A stretch of 64,000 nucleotides of DNA from Romanomermis culicivorax (lineage: Eukaryota > Nematoda > Enoplea > Mermithida > Mermithidae). This document shows positions 1 through 11,734 of this stretch, in pieces. Positions within the stretch are counted from its first letter, which is position 1. Each line of letters opens with the position of its first letter. Position numbers and translations under genes: made by a program. Location: positions 248,001-312,000 of the forward strand of contig CAWUHX010000019.1 of assembly GCA_963922205.1 (NCBI GenBank), given 5' to 3'. The notes beneath the pieces are model-generated. The model ran no database searches, had not been told where the DNA came from, and saw only the letters and a list, made by a program, of their open reading frames with translations.

Positions 1-971
1 TGTATCCCAAACCTTGATCTTTCACAAATTTCTGCTGTTTCATGGTATGAGCATGATGTTCAAAAGATTAGAACATATATTAGGCCATAGTCAAGCCTTC
101 ATCATCATATATGTAGAAGACAATGTCACAAAGGTAAACATCAGTTCTACAAAGTGGTTAACAAGGTAGCATCTGTTGGTAAAGAAAGTTTCTAGAACTT
201 TCACAACATCGCTGATTGCATGGCCTAGAAAAAATTTCCGAATATTTATTCTTGCATATGTGTCTTGGCAACTGGTCATGCCATGATTTTGAGATTTTTG
301 TATACCCCAAACTGTGAAGAGGGCGATTCATTTGTAAGTTTTTGTATAAAAATTATATGATCAAACTGCATCAGCTTCATTGAGTCGAATTAATCAGTGA
401 TTAATTTGAGTAATATTAGGGAACCCTGAATTGGTGAGCTAGGGCCTTCCAAGTTTCAGCATCTGAAGACCTTGATTGATCAGGGGAAGAGGGGTGGACT
501 TGTGATATTTCAATCTCTACCAACTATTCAGTCTCATCAGCATTTTCAAATATAATCATTGTATGTTACAATAAAGCTCCCCCAGGCTCCATTTTGTTTT
601 CTTATGAGTTCCACATGCTTTCATTCATGTTTCCACACACATTTCCATTACTGAAAATGCATATGATTTTGTGAAGAAAAAAAAATTTCATGGCATGATT
701 GAAAAATTGTTTTGTTGTGAAACATTTTACCTAAAATATTTAAAAGCCTTTTGTTAGCTGTAGAAAAGACACAGGTTACAATTTTATTCCAATATTTAGG
801 ACGTAAATTATATCTCAGAAATAAAGTACTTCTTGACATCAGGTCAACAAGTTGCATAGTGCTACAATCCCTCCCATCCTTCCTCAGTTCCAAAAAGAAA
901 TAGTAAATAGCAAATATTTCAGTTGATTGTTCATTATGTAGAACCTAAGAATAAAATGGTTTTTATTCCAG
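1..971. other. Left flank, no supported exon
   Basis: I found no open exon with convincing splice sites here. The stretch is AT-rich. It probably contains intron of the receptor gene that continues rightward, because the first recognised exon (972) starts in phase 1 and therefore needs an upstream exon outside or at the edge of the window. Confidence 0.4.
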
Positions 972-3900
972 ATGACAGGGAAGAGCCTGCACATTTCCTG
1001 ATCAAAGCAACATCAACTGCATCTGAAGTATCATTGTCCTTAAATAACCAAGAATTGGAAACAAATGGTAAGATTTTGAAATTTTATTTTTTTGACTGGA
1101 TTTACTTCTAAAAATTAATAGAGCAAGTCTTCTGATTTGCTCAAGTTGGAAATTTCTAATTTTTTCTTACCAAGTGGTCATATGACATCATTTCTATGAA
1201 ATACGGTAATGACTCATTCTGCTTTCACAATGCTAGGCGAAAAAGGACCTCAGTTAGTTGTTCATTACGTACAAACAATCATAAGTTAATCCTTATCAGA
1301 AGAGTTTTTCATTCACATGAATGGACTGAGCCTGCATCTTTCCTCATCCAAAGCACACCAACCCAGTCAGAAGCACCATCCTTGTTAAGTATGGAAGAAT
1401 CTGGAATGCTTGGTAAGATTATGATATTTTCTGTTTTTCTTTAATCAACCCCTCAAGTGAACTCACCAAGTCTTATAAGTTGCTCAATAAGAAAGTTTTT
1501 ATCACTGATTTTCCATGTACATGAAAAATCAAATGACCCAATCAGCTGCCACATATCATTCTCCTAATGTTCAACCTACAACAAAAGGTACTATTCTTGT
1601 GCTACACAGTCTTTCCATGTCAATTTTGTTTGACTCAAACATCAGATCAGACGTTTGGGAATTCTCACATTGATTCAACAACCACCCATTCTACAGTTTC
1701 CAAAGCAACAACTGGATCGATTAGGTCAACAATGCCAGTATTGACAAGTGAGTTTCTCGACCAGCATCTTGTAGCCTCTACATTCAAGACTATGCACAAT
1801 CCCTTCTACAGATTTGAATCAGGCAAAGCTCTTCACTGATCCAACTGGTAACAAAAATTCCAAACTCATCAATTCAAAGAAATCTACAACAATGACTTCG
1901 TTTGTTCACATTAATCATGCAACATCAAAAAGTACTATTTTTGAAAATATTCCTATCAAATCAATGATTGTATCATTTTGATTTGAGACCAGAAAGAATA
2001 TGCTTTCCCCACCAGTTCTTCAAGTATGTATGCCACAACAAGCTATTTGGCAAAAGATGAAGCAAAAACATCATCCATTACGACTACAATGCCAATACCT
2101 AAAAGTAAGTGTTCATAACTAGCCCTGTTTTGGCAACCAGTTTTATGGATTATATTGTGGGTCTATAATCGAATCTGCCCTGGAAGTTTCAGTTGATGTA
2201 GAACTTTTGACAATATTAACAATGTTCTCCTAAACAGTTATTTAGCTCAATATGGTTACTTCATGACCTATAGTTCAGATTGAAGAGTTTCAGCTGTTGG
2301 GAGTCAAGATTATACAAAAGCAACTAGCTTGACAGTGAACGGAAAGAATCCTTCCACCTCAACCACTGCAGAAACTTGCCAAATCTGAGAACCACTATTC
2401 ACTTTGGGGGAGAGTAGTTTCACCACAAATGTGGAAAGTTATTGCATAAAAAATTACCCTGAAATGACTTCTTTTCATGCCCTTCTTCCTCCTCAATACA
2501 AAAACACATCTGTTCATAAAAGCTCACCTGATATTCCATTGTTGGTTCCCATGTCTCTTGAGAGCAAAACTCAGAAGTGATTCTCAGTCGAAGGGTTTTC
2601 AACCAACAAACTTGGCAGAATGCATCTGTTGACAATTTATGCACCGTATAAGTATTTTGGATGCAGTTTGCATGGCACGGCAGAAACCCATCATCATATC
2701 AAGTTATGCGAGGAATAATATTGTGATTGATCCAATTTATTGCAGTTTGAGATATCAATGTGTTTTAGTATTGAAATATCAATATAAGAAAATAGAGTGA
2801 CAGCTGAGCTTTTTTTCTCTTCAGCATAATACAGATAATTATGTGAGTAGGCTACAGTGAAAACATGACAGTTTTGGAAAGTGATTCATGAACTAACATC
2901 AGTTGGAGAACAAACGTTGTAGAACAGTCACAACATCATGTACAACATATACTGGAAAAAGTTGTGATGAATTCACTATTCCATTTTTGTGTCCTACTGA
3001 TTGGTCGTGTCATATTGTCATAAAGTTTTTTTTGTTTGAACATTGTGAACAGGGTGATTCATTGTTTAGTTTTTAGGCGCTTATGCACTTTATGGCCCAT
3101 GGAATTTTTCCATTGTTTTATGCATGGGTTGTATAGTTTACATATACCAGGCCCAGGTTTAGGCATATGCTTAGCTTCGTGTTTAGGTTTAGCTTTGGGC
3201 TTAGGCTTAGCTTTGGATTTAGGAATATAAGCCTATGTGGGAAAAAGTTTGGAAAAATTTTATATTTAACGACATATTGACCTAAAGGATCCTATTGTTG
3301 GGAACATTGGAGTCCATTTTACTGAACAAGTGCTGGTTGAAATTATGACAAACTCTTGTTCAACCACCCTAATAACAGTTATAAAAACATTGCTCATATC
3401 ACATGAAGATTATCATATATTTAATTTCATCTTGGAAATTTTAGGTCAATTTTTGGTCAATACATCACATAGCGGCACAATGTCTACATGTCCCACATTA
3501 CGTAAAAAAATAACAATGTCATAAATTGGAGAAAAAGAGAAAAAATCAATACATGAAACATGAAACAAATATTACAGTGGATTGTTTGTTAGTAGAGCAC
3601 ATAACAACTAAATATATGGCAGAATTCATTTTCATTCAGATGAAGGGAAAGAGCCTGCAAATTTCATGATCAAAACAACATCAACCCCATTAAAATCATC
3701 CTCCTCCTCAAGTATAGGAGAAGTTAAAATGTTTGGTAAGATTTCAAAGGTTGATGGTTTTTTCTTGCATTTACTCCGAAAAAGAACACAAAGCAAGCCT
3801 TGAAACTTGCAAGGAATGAAACTGTTTGTTTTTATCTCAGCAAATTATCCGGTGAAATCTAAGTCTGTGGATTATGGGACAAATCAAATAGCCCAATCTG

Positions 3901-6900
3901 CTGTCACAACATCATCTCATACTGTTCGCCCTAGTACCAAAAGTGTGATTCTGAAGCATCAATGTTCTTTCACATCAACTTCTTGTGGTTTACACTTTAG
4001 ATCAGATTTGGGGAAAAATTCATATTGATTCAACAACCACTTATTCAACAGATTTCAGCACAAGGATTGAATCATTGCAAACATTGAAAAGTAAGTGTTC
4101 CATACTACAGGCTGTATCCTCTAAATTCACGTCTATCTCTTTTACAGGTTTGAATGGTGCAAAATTCTCCACAAATTCAACTGGTGATATCAGTTCAAAA
4201 GTCTACTATTCAAAAAAATCTGCAATCATGACATCCTCTATTCCGCTAACCAATTCTACATCGAAAAGTACTATTCTTAAAAATATTTCTCTTAAGTCAA
4301 AACTCTTTCAATTTTAGAACATGGAAAAAATGCTTTCCCAACTATTTCTATGAGTATGTATACCACAACAAGCTATACAACAAAATCGGAAACAAAAACA
4401 CTAACTGGTATGTTGGCAATGCTGATACCTAAAAGTAAATGCTTATAACTTAAACTCTCCAATTACTTGATCACAAGTTCTCTTACAGATTTAGATTTGA
4501 TTATGTTTAACCATAGTCTCCATAGCTCTGTTTTGACAATCAGATCTACAGATTATATTGCAGGCAAATGATTAACTGTCTGGATGATTTCAACAAATGT
4601 AGAGCTCGTGAAAATACTGAATGATTATTCTCCTAGACATTTATGTGGTTGCTTCATTACCTGTTTTTCAGGTGGAAAAATTGCCACTGTTGGGAATCAA
4701 GATGATACAGAAGCAACTAGCATGGCTACAGATGGGAAAAATTCTCCTTCCACTGCCACTGCACAACCAATTGCTGAAACTGGGAGTGAGTTGAAATCAA
4801 TATAATTCTTTTCACTATTTACTATGGTAAAAACAGTCATATGCCATGACTATTGAAACGTACATGATCAAGGCTACTCTCAAATACCCAGTCATGCAAT
4901 AATTGCCATCAAAGCTCATGTAATTTTTTGAAATTAGTTCCTTAAGTCCGTTCAAGTGCAAAACTCCAGAGCAATTCTCAAATGTATGAATCTGCAAAAC
5001 AGTTATTCCCAAAAAAGATTTTTGATTAGCAAATCTAGTTTAATGCTTATAAAAGGAAAACTTTTAACAACTCTTGAATGGTGCATGCAGTTCTGGATAT
5101 AGTTTGCTTTGCGGGACATACATCCATATTCCAATTGTATTATGTGAGGGATAGAATTGTGATGGATAAGGTTTATCCAATTTTGACATACAGATGTGTT
5201 ACAGTATCAAAATATATATACTAGTCAATATCAAAATGTCAATGTCAAAGTGCCTGAATATCAAAAATCATGAATGATATTTCATGTCACCGTCTTATTG
5301 ATTCTGATTTGTCACTCAAAATCCTCTGGATTTTCTTGCCTCAATTGTCCTTGCATATTATGTTCTCAGTTGTTTCAGTAGATTTGTGAACATGTTCCAT
5401 AATTGGCTGAGCTTTTTAATACTTTATTCTTATGTTTTTTAAATTTATGAGACTTTTTTCTGATTCTTATTGCATGATTCCAATCGATGTAAAGTTTTGT
5501 ATTTTTCGTTCTGTTTTGCATAATTAATTATACAATTTTATCAGTGCTTTTCTTCTACTTTTCTCAAACATAGACTAGTCATTTATGTACTCAACACAGA
5601 AGTCTCGATCAAAGTCATTTGCACGAAAATTATACAGAACTTTCTCTCCTTTGTGATTTCGATTCACTCCAAAAATATTTCACTTATATAAGAATCAAAC
5701 TTTTTTGAATTCAAACTTTTAAAATCGCACATTTGATTTTTTGCTCCTCTCGTGTTTTTGTGATTTTTTGATCTAGGTGCCAATCCTTCGTACTTAGCTT
5801 ATATATTCTCACTCTTTGTGCATGGAACGTTTCTACTGTATTTGTTTTGGAATCTCAATTCTACAATGATCCTATTCCTGTCTTTTTTCTAGGCCTCAAT
5901 CTGCTCAATCCTCTGTCTACAGTTAAACAATGTGAGTCAACATGTCCACAGGAGGTTGATAATCTATTCAAAAACTGCTATGATAAAGAACACGTATTGT
6001 ATAATGGAACAAAGATATCATGTGTAAGAGAGCAACACAGGGAGCCATTTGTATAAAAGTTCTAATTCATCTTTTTTCAGAATCCCATGCCAGAAACTCA
6101 TCAAATTGTCTCCAAGTTTATGAACGTGTTTGGCAGTATGTGGGTTGTTGGTACATCAATGACTTCTGCAGTACTGACTTTATCCATGATGTAAGTGCCT
6201 GCGTGAACCTCAACACATATTTTTTAGTTGTTGGGGTAGATTGAATGAGCAAATAGTGTTACAGGTAGTGATTAGACAAGAATGTACCTGACAAATTCCA
6301 GTTTATTGAACTATTAACAGCAGCTATTCCTTCTTCCAGGCCAAAACTGTTCGTTAATCAAATTCAATGTGGTCAAGACATTATGCTTTGCTTAAGTCAT
6401 TTAATGATTATGTTCTTTGTTTTCCGGGTTGATAATCGAGTGAGATATTTTTCACCAAGGCTGCAATTTTAGTCAAATCAGTGATTATTTTAGCTAATGT
6501 GCAAGCTAACTGCAACTTCATTGATCATGTTGTTCAGCATATATTCAAGTTTGGCAATGTTAGAATGCATATGTGTTTACATTTCGATGACAAACACATT
6601 CAATTCATGGAATACTCGGCTATTCAGATTTATTTCATGCATTCTCATTCTCTGTAAGGCCATACATCCCACTTTTAAGAATTCTACAGTTTTGAATATT
6701 TTCTTTGTCAGGTTTCACTGTTGGAATTCTTACCTACTTGATTTGCTTCAGTAAAGATTTGCCATCAGAATACTCCTGCTGGATAAATTACAACAACCAT
6801 GTTTCAAAATCGATATTAACAGTGGCTGGTATTCTTTTTTCAATTTCAATGATATTTATAGAAACAGGAATATCAGGCATGCAAAAATCTTTGCCAACAA

Positions 6901-7827
6901 TGCAAAAGGAAGAAAGAAAAGTATGCGAGTAAGTTTTTCAAAAATTCAAAATATGCTGTTTTTCCCAAATTTACGAAAAATATTTGACTTCTAGTTGATT
7001 TTCTAGCTGATTAGCTGATTGAAAACACCAGCTTACTTTTCAAGCGGGAACATCAATTTAGACTGGTAAATCGAACCTTAAATCATTGAACAAAAAGAGA
7101 TGTCATTCAACATTTATTTAATAACATTTTAGAGCCCTTAATTCATTAAAATTCAAGAAACATTTAAAATTTTTAGTTTGATCGAAGTCTAATCTACAAG
7201 CATTGTGGAAAAAATTTTATGTGTTTACATTTCGTTGACAAACACTTTGAATGACACATTTTTCACATCAAGATTAAATAACATAGAACTAATGCAAAAA
7301 CTATTGCATGTCTATGACCGTCTAGTGTTTGAAAAAAACGGTTTTTACCATGTCAATTTTTTTAGGATATCATCGGCAACTTTGTTTATCAGAGTTATCC
7401 TGAGCACTGCATCATATATCCTAACTTCCTATGCAGTGTTCAGCCAAAACTTTGCACTGTTTCCAGCTTCCTTTGGGATCAATGTTGCTTTTGGTTGGTT
7501 AAACTTCTTTGCTCATGCTATTTGCAATAAAGAGGTAATATCAATGTTGGATTTTCTTTTTATCTTTAGAAAATGCTAATATTGGAAAAATTGTGTTATT
7601 CAAGGAAGCACAATTATGTCTTTTCTGTTGTTGAATTTATTTTCTAATTACTCTGATAAAGCATTTTCACCTATATTCAATGTAAAATAAAGTATTCCAG
7701 TGCTGATACCTAAAAAGTTTTTTTTCCACAGGTCAATGCAATATTGGTGAAGGTTTATTGTTATATTAAAAATAATCTAATGGAAATGCATTTGTATGTC
7801 TTCAGTAAGCATTTATGTAGTGTTTAG
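972..7827 (+). CDS. Adhesion-GPCR-like (class B2) receptor with mucin-like ectodomain, 5' partial
   Basis: Seven exons encode the C-terminal 326 residues with perfectly matching phases: 5893-6023, 6081-6190, 6340-6439, 6494-6653, 6712-6928, 7366-7534, 7732-7827. TM1 lies in the second, TM2 in the third, TM3 in the fourth (preceded by Cys in MCKLTAT), TM4, ECL2 and TM5 in the fifth (EYSCWIN), and TM6-TM7 in the sixth, ending HAICNKE. The TM3 Cys / ECL2 Cys-Trp pair and the NKEV motif after TM7 (E|V across the last splice) are class B/adhesion hallmarks. Upstream, ten intact phase 1-1 exons (972-1067, 1646-1747, 1812-1931, 1988-2104, 3640-3735, 3841-3942, 4001-4090, 4148-4267, 4318-4434, 4672-4785) add about 358 Ser/Thr-rich residues, a mucin-like stalk. 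The linker before TM1 has four cysteines. I see no GAIN/GPS signature. Start codon and signal peptide lie off the left edge. The family assignment is inferred from motifs; donors at 3943, 1932 and 4268 are weak. Confidence 0.78.
1210..2780 (+). repeat. Tandem segmental duplication, left copy
   Basis: Exons and introns from about 1210 to 2780 align in the same order with about 3570-5220. Matched exon lengths are 96/96, 120/120 and 117/117, with 102/90 for the fourth pair. In the left copy the acceptor of the exon equivalent to 3841-3942 is lost (near 1503-1513). The equivalent of 4672-4785 begins with an in-frame TGA and has lost its donor (2279-2395). Homology also covers non-coding sequence near 2640-2780 versus 5085-5220. 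Confidence 0.7.
1317..1412 (+). pseudogene. Decayed copy of the 96-nt ectodomain exon
   Basis: This 96-nt segment is homologous to the intact exons 972-1067 and 3640-3735. All three share an EPA-x-F-[LM]-I core followed by a Thr/Ser run, and all three end at a GTAAGA donor. Its 5' border reads CAC where the other two have CAG, so the splice acceptor is lost. The reading frame is still open. Because neighbouring exons are all phase 1-1, skipping it would not disturb the frame. Confidence 0.65.
3150..3228 (+). repeat. Degenerate TTAGGY/TTAGCT minisatellite
   Basis: Short run of degenerate 6- and 12-bp units such as TTAGGT, TTAGCT and TTAGGC between the two duplicated receptor segments. It would translate as Leu-Gly-Leu-Ala repeats, but there is no sign that it is coding. 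Confidence 0.5.
3570..5220 (+). repeat. Tandem segmental duplication, right copy
   Basis: Partner of the left copy at about 1210-2780. All six ectodomain exons in this copy keep acceptor, donor and phase 1-1 frame, so it looks like the better preserved unit. The two copies are separated by about 0.8 kb containing a short TTAGGC/TTAGCT-rich stretch. Confidence 0.7.
7205..7260 (+). pseudogene. Fragment of the TM3 exon duplicated in a receptor intron
   Basis: Inside the intron between the TM5 and TM6 exons (6929-7365), the DNA around 7218-7252 closely matches 6565-6600, the end of the TM3 exon. Both encode CVYIS-x-TNT-[FL]-N. No usable splice sites in phase flank the copy, so it looks like a relic of an internal duplication. 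Confidence 0.5.
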
Positions 7828-10080
7828 ACTTTTTTTCATCATTCAATTTAAATCATTATTAGCTTTGTATTGTCATATTTAATTTTCTAGTGAAATAAAT
7901 TGTTGTCAATATTCCTATAAATGCATTCTGTTGAGCGTACTTTACATCAATGGTAACTTGTGAAAAAATGTTATGTAATGAGTAATCTAATTCAGCCAGC
8001 ATCTTTTATTTGGGATTTGACCTTAACTTGATTAGCATGATCATGAGGCATGATTCTTATTTGACACTTCCAAAGTGATTGTGAGGACTATCAGTTAAGA
8101 CATGCTCCATGATTATTGAAAAAGTGGTTAAAAAACATATAAAAAAGATCAAAAGATAAAAGACAATAGATAAAAAAGTAGATGAAAAGATAGATAAAAA
8201 AGTTGAAATGCAAGTCAAGGTTTCTTCAATATGTGTCTTGTAAATATCATAAATGAATAAATATTTGACAATTTGTATGATTTTGAATTCTTGATGAAAT
8301 TTTTTTTCAGTCAATTATGAATGATTGAAACACAAATGTTACTATTATAGGGTGGATAAAGACTGAAATATTGTGTGAGGAGATACTAGGGGAGTAGTAA
8401 ATATAGGGGATCATGAAATTCTATCTCAATGTTCTACAGTGCTCAGGGAAATACACCAGGTGTAGAAAGAATAGTTGTGGTTTTACAATGTTCAACAATG
8501 TTTGCACATTGGGTGTTAGCTGCTCCATCACTCACTGCACAGCCCTGCATCACCTGTAGCAACTGCAGCATTATTTTATCACAAATATTTTCTGGCATTT
8601 TATTGCTTATGATCTCTTAATAAATGCTTACTATTTCTTACAAGAATTGGGAATTCTTATTGTTTTTTGTGGCATTACTTATATTTTGCAGGAAAAAATA
8701 AAGTTTTTATGAAATCTGACAGGAGTACTTATAGGTTCTATAGACTTTGTTTATTTCTTATAGGAATGCAAAGTTATTGCAATTGCTTGTTTGGCATATG
8801 CTAGATATAAGTATTTACTCCATGCATTAAGGCAACGTTCAAGATTTCTGAGGATTTCACTTACTGCAAGCAAGACTGCAATATTCCTGAAAAATCCTAG
8901 TCTATCATAAGCAAACTGCAAGTAAGATAACAGACTGTGGAATTAAAGTTGTAAGATTTGGCTATTCTGCTTCTTTTGCTTGCTTTGATAAATCAGTTCT
9001 ATGAAAAGTTACCTGCTGAGATGCTAATTTTGTGGAAAATTTAATTACAGATTTGATTTAATGATAGATGTGATCTGACTACTTGATGCAAGTTTTGCTC
9101 TGAAATCTTGCACCATTCCCCAGCATCAAGATATCCCAACTCTCTGAATCCGTAGGATTGCATCATTTTTGAGGAATTCCATATATGGGATGCATTTAAT
9201 TATTTTTTATTCCTTCCAAGGATAGTACATGATGATCACCCTAAAACTTGAATATCATCCACTAGAATTACGAAACCCTGCTAGAGATGTTTGGGCATGC
9301 TGTTCATAGGATTAAACTTGTTTGCACTCATGGAATGATACAAGTGAGTTTCATCCATGGGAAATGAAAAACATTGTGGTGTAAAAAAATTTGAAAATTT
9401 TAGAACCTGAGTAATCTGCTGGTGTCTTGGATCTGTAGGACAATTTTTTATTGTCGAAGTGTACGCTTTTATATCCAGTGCATGAAGCAGGCTAACTAAT
9501 TTTCATGCGCCTGGATAAATTGGCTTTTGCTGGCAATATAATTGAACTGGGTATTTTTAACTTCACTGTTTGTAGGTATCACTCACCCTGAGATACACTA
9601 AATGCTCAAAACACAAAATTTTACTTGTATTGATTGTTGAGGATCTCAGTGTGAAATTACTCAGGGGTATCCAGTATAATGAAGTATTTCTATTCCTCAA
9701 GTGGTCTTGAAATCTTTTATCGATATCACCATTTTCAAGACTCAATGTTACATGCACAATATTGGAAATTTACCCAACCTGAAAATCACACACCTGTAGT
9801 AGATTGATGTAATATGGACAAGAATTATATTCATATGATCTATAACTCCAAATTCCATAACAGGAGTAATTTGAGAATGCAAAATTTTCTACTTTCCTAA
9901 TTTTTGACATACATATCTTCCAAGTTCTTCAGGTTAATGTAAATCAAACATATTGTTCTGTAATTTTACTCAACATCAGACAAATGCATGGACAAATACA
10001 CATTATACAATGATTAACACATACATAAACACAAGCCTCAATAATACTGCCTGTGCATGCGAATTCATGTGGGACACTCC
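7828..10080. other. Intergenic, no confident gene
   Basis: AT-rich DNA downstream of the receptor stop. The only splice-compatible open segment I saw is 8764-8910, listed separately. No repeats shared with the rest of the window were recognised. Confidence 0.4.
8764..8910 (+). other. Possible alternative terminal exon
   Basis: A polypyrimidine stretch ending in ATAG precedes 48 open codons that end with TAA at 8908-8910. The peptide is basic and Ser/Leu-rich (LRQRSRFLRISLTASK). It is phase 0, the same phase as the receptor's last intron, so it could be an alternative cytoplasmic tail. Nothing else supports this and it may be chance. Confidence 0.2.
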
Positions 10081-10099
10081 AAAAAAGGCTCTGTTAATC

Positions 10100-10470
10100 T
10101 TACAAGATGTCTTAGAACAAATCTTATAAGATATCTTTCAAAACTGTACATGATCTTGCAAGATATATTGTGAACCGTCAATGAGTGTTGGATAAGCTTA
10201 GATGGACCTTGTGAGACCCTCCTATATCTCAAGTAGAGCTGATCATGTATGTCTTGTAAGACATCTATCGAGATGATGCATTATCTTATAAGATTTTTTG
10301 TAAGATTGGGTAATGTCTTGATTTGTCTTATAAGATGCATTCTGATCTCTAACTTGGAAATGGTTCTTGCAAAACCATACATAGTATGATACAATCCAAA
10401 GAAGAAACTCACAAGATGCAAGAAAACTTCTAAAATCATATAAGCCATAAGATTATAAACAAAAAGTTAT
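10100..10470. repeat. Cluster of ATCTTATAAGAT-type palindromes
   Basis: At least ten variants of CTTRYAAGAT, several in the full self-complementary form ATCTTATAAGAT, occur in under 400 bp with irregular spacing. The intervening sequence is not obviously tandem. Confidence 0.6.
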
Positions 10471-11640
10471 AAAATTTTAGCATATCTTATACGGTAAAGG
10501 AAGATCTTAATGAGATTTTTTGTGCAGAATTAGCATGTAGCTTTTTGAAAACCTGAAAAAAAGACAGAAGGGACCTTCAGGGTACAAGCCCCTCACTGAG
10601 CATAATTTCATGATGTGTGTTGTAGTGCGTTTCTGCCGAGTTTGAAGGATTTTGCAATGATGTGTTGATTTAGAAGAAATGTCTGCAAACATGCACCTGA
10701 CCAAACATAATGTTCCAAAGTGTTTACTGTAGTCTCAGATTTGGTAGCTGTGTATGTGAGTTTTCATCCATTATTATTAGTCACTGCTCCCTGTGCCTTT
10801 AGTTTTGTTTTCATCGGCATCGGAGTGTGCATTATACTATTACCATTGCATAATTACCAGTTAGTATAGCAAGTGTGTGTCTTTGTATAGGTAGAATCGT
10901 GAGGTCTTAATAAGTTATCAGCCCTAACTCAAATGGGGAAACCAAAGGTTTACCGAATTGTGTGTTCACTATTGGGTTTAAGTATTTCTAGCATTGTCCT
11001 TTTCAAGTAACCATTAGGTTGTTAAAAGCTCATGATTTAAAGTCAATCCCCGGTTATATCTCTTGCCCAATCTTTCTGCCTTCTGACTCATCTTCTGACT
11101 TCTGACTCTGACCAGGACAGGTAATTGCCTGAGGGATCAGTAACCATTCATTTAATTGAAATATATAATTGTCAGCCATGTGAATTCGGGCCCATGCTGA
11201 TAGTTCTTCCTGAAAAAGGTAATGCAATAGTCTGTAAGACTCTTGCTCAGACAGCTTGCCCTGCACAACATCACCATTATGACCACAAAGCATCCATTTC
11301 TGTTGTGAATGGATGAGGCCAAGGGCCCCAAAGGCGACACTCAGCATCCATTTCTGTTGTGTCTGAGGCAAACTTTTCCTGTTATCCAGCTTCTTGCTCA
11401 CAAAACTAAAGAGGACCGTATGTTATGTACTGAAACTGTATAGAGCTGGTGAAATTTATTGATGTAATTTTGAGAGCTTGAAAGCTCAAAACTATGAATG
11501 ATTAATCAAAGCTGAAGCACGTATATATATAAGTTTTAAAAATATGTAAGTAATTTCCATGCAAAATTTTTCCATAAATGTCTACTTCTTGTCTCTAAAT
11601 ATTATAAAATTCTTATTTCTTACATTTTAGTGACAAATAA
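10470..11640. other. Unassigned region
   Basis: Contains a 115-codon minus-strand ORF (11054-11401) in which QQKWML occurs twice. The repetition is due to a direct repeat of about 17 bp near 11289 and 11345. I recognise no domain and no splice context, so I do not call it a gene. Confidence 0.3.
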
Positions 11641-11734
11641 GATTTTTCTTACATTCCCGTGGGGTTACCCACCCATTCATCTTACACCCCTCAAAGGCAA
11701 GTTTTACAGGACTATATAGTCAAAAAAGTGTCCA

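Noticed and set aside
6020-6244. Reading the exon after 6081 in the frame giving SNCLQVYERVWQYVGCWY as a degenerate GPS motif
   Set aside because: That frame does not follow from the phase 0 donor at 6024. The in-phase frame gives a hydrophobic TM1 and then joins TM2 correctly through the GTAAGT donor at 6191.
7205-7365. Extending the TM6-TM7 exon upstream as one 124-codon ORF
   Set aside because: The acceptor TTTTTTTAG at 7357-7365 restores the phase from the previous exon, and the upstream segment is partly a duplicate of the TM3 exon end.
10100-10470. CRISPR array
   Set aside because: Irregular spacing, palindromic 12-mers rather than a conserved long repeat with unique spacers, and a eukaryotic context.
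11054-11401. 115-codon minus-strand ORF with repeated QQKWML
   Set aside because: The repetition comes from a direct DNA repeat. No homology recognised, no splice sites, and a competing frame is open on both strands.
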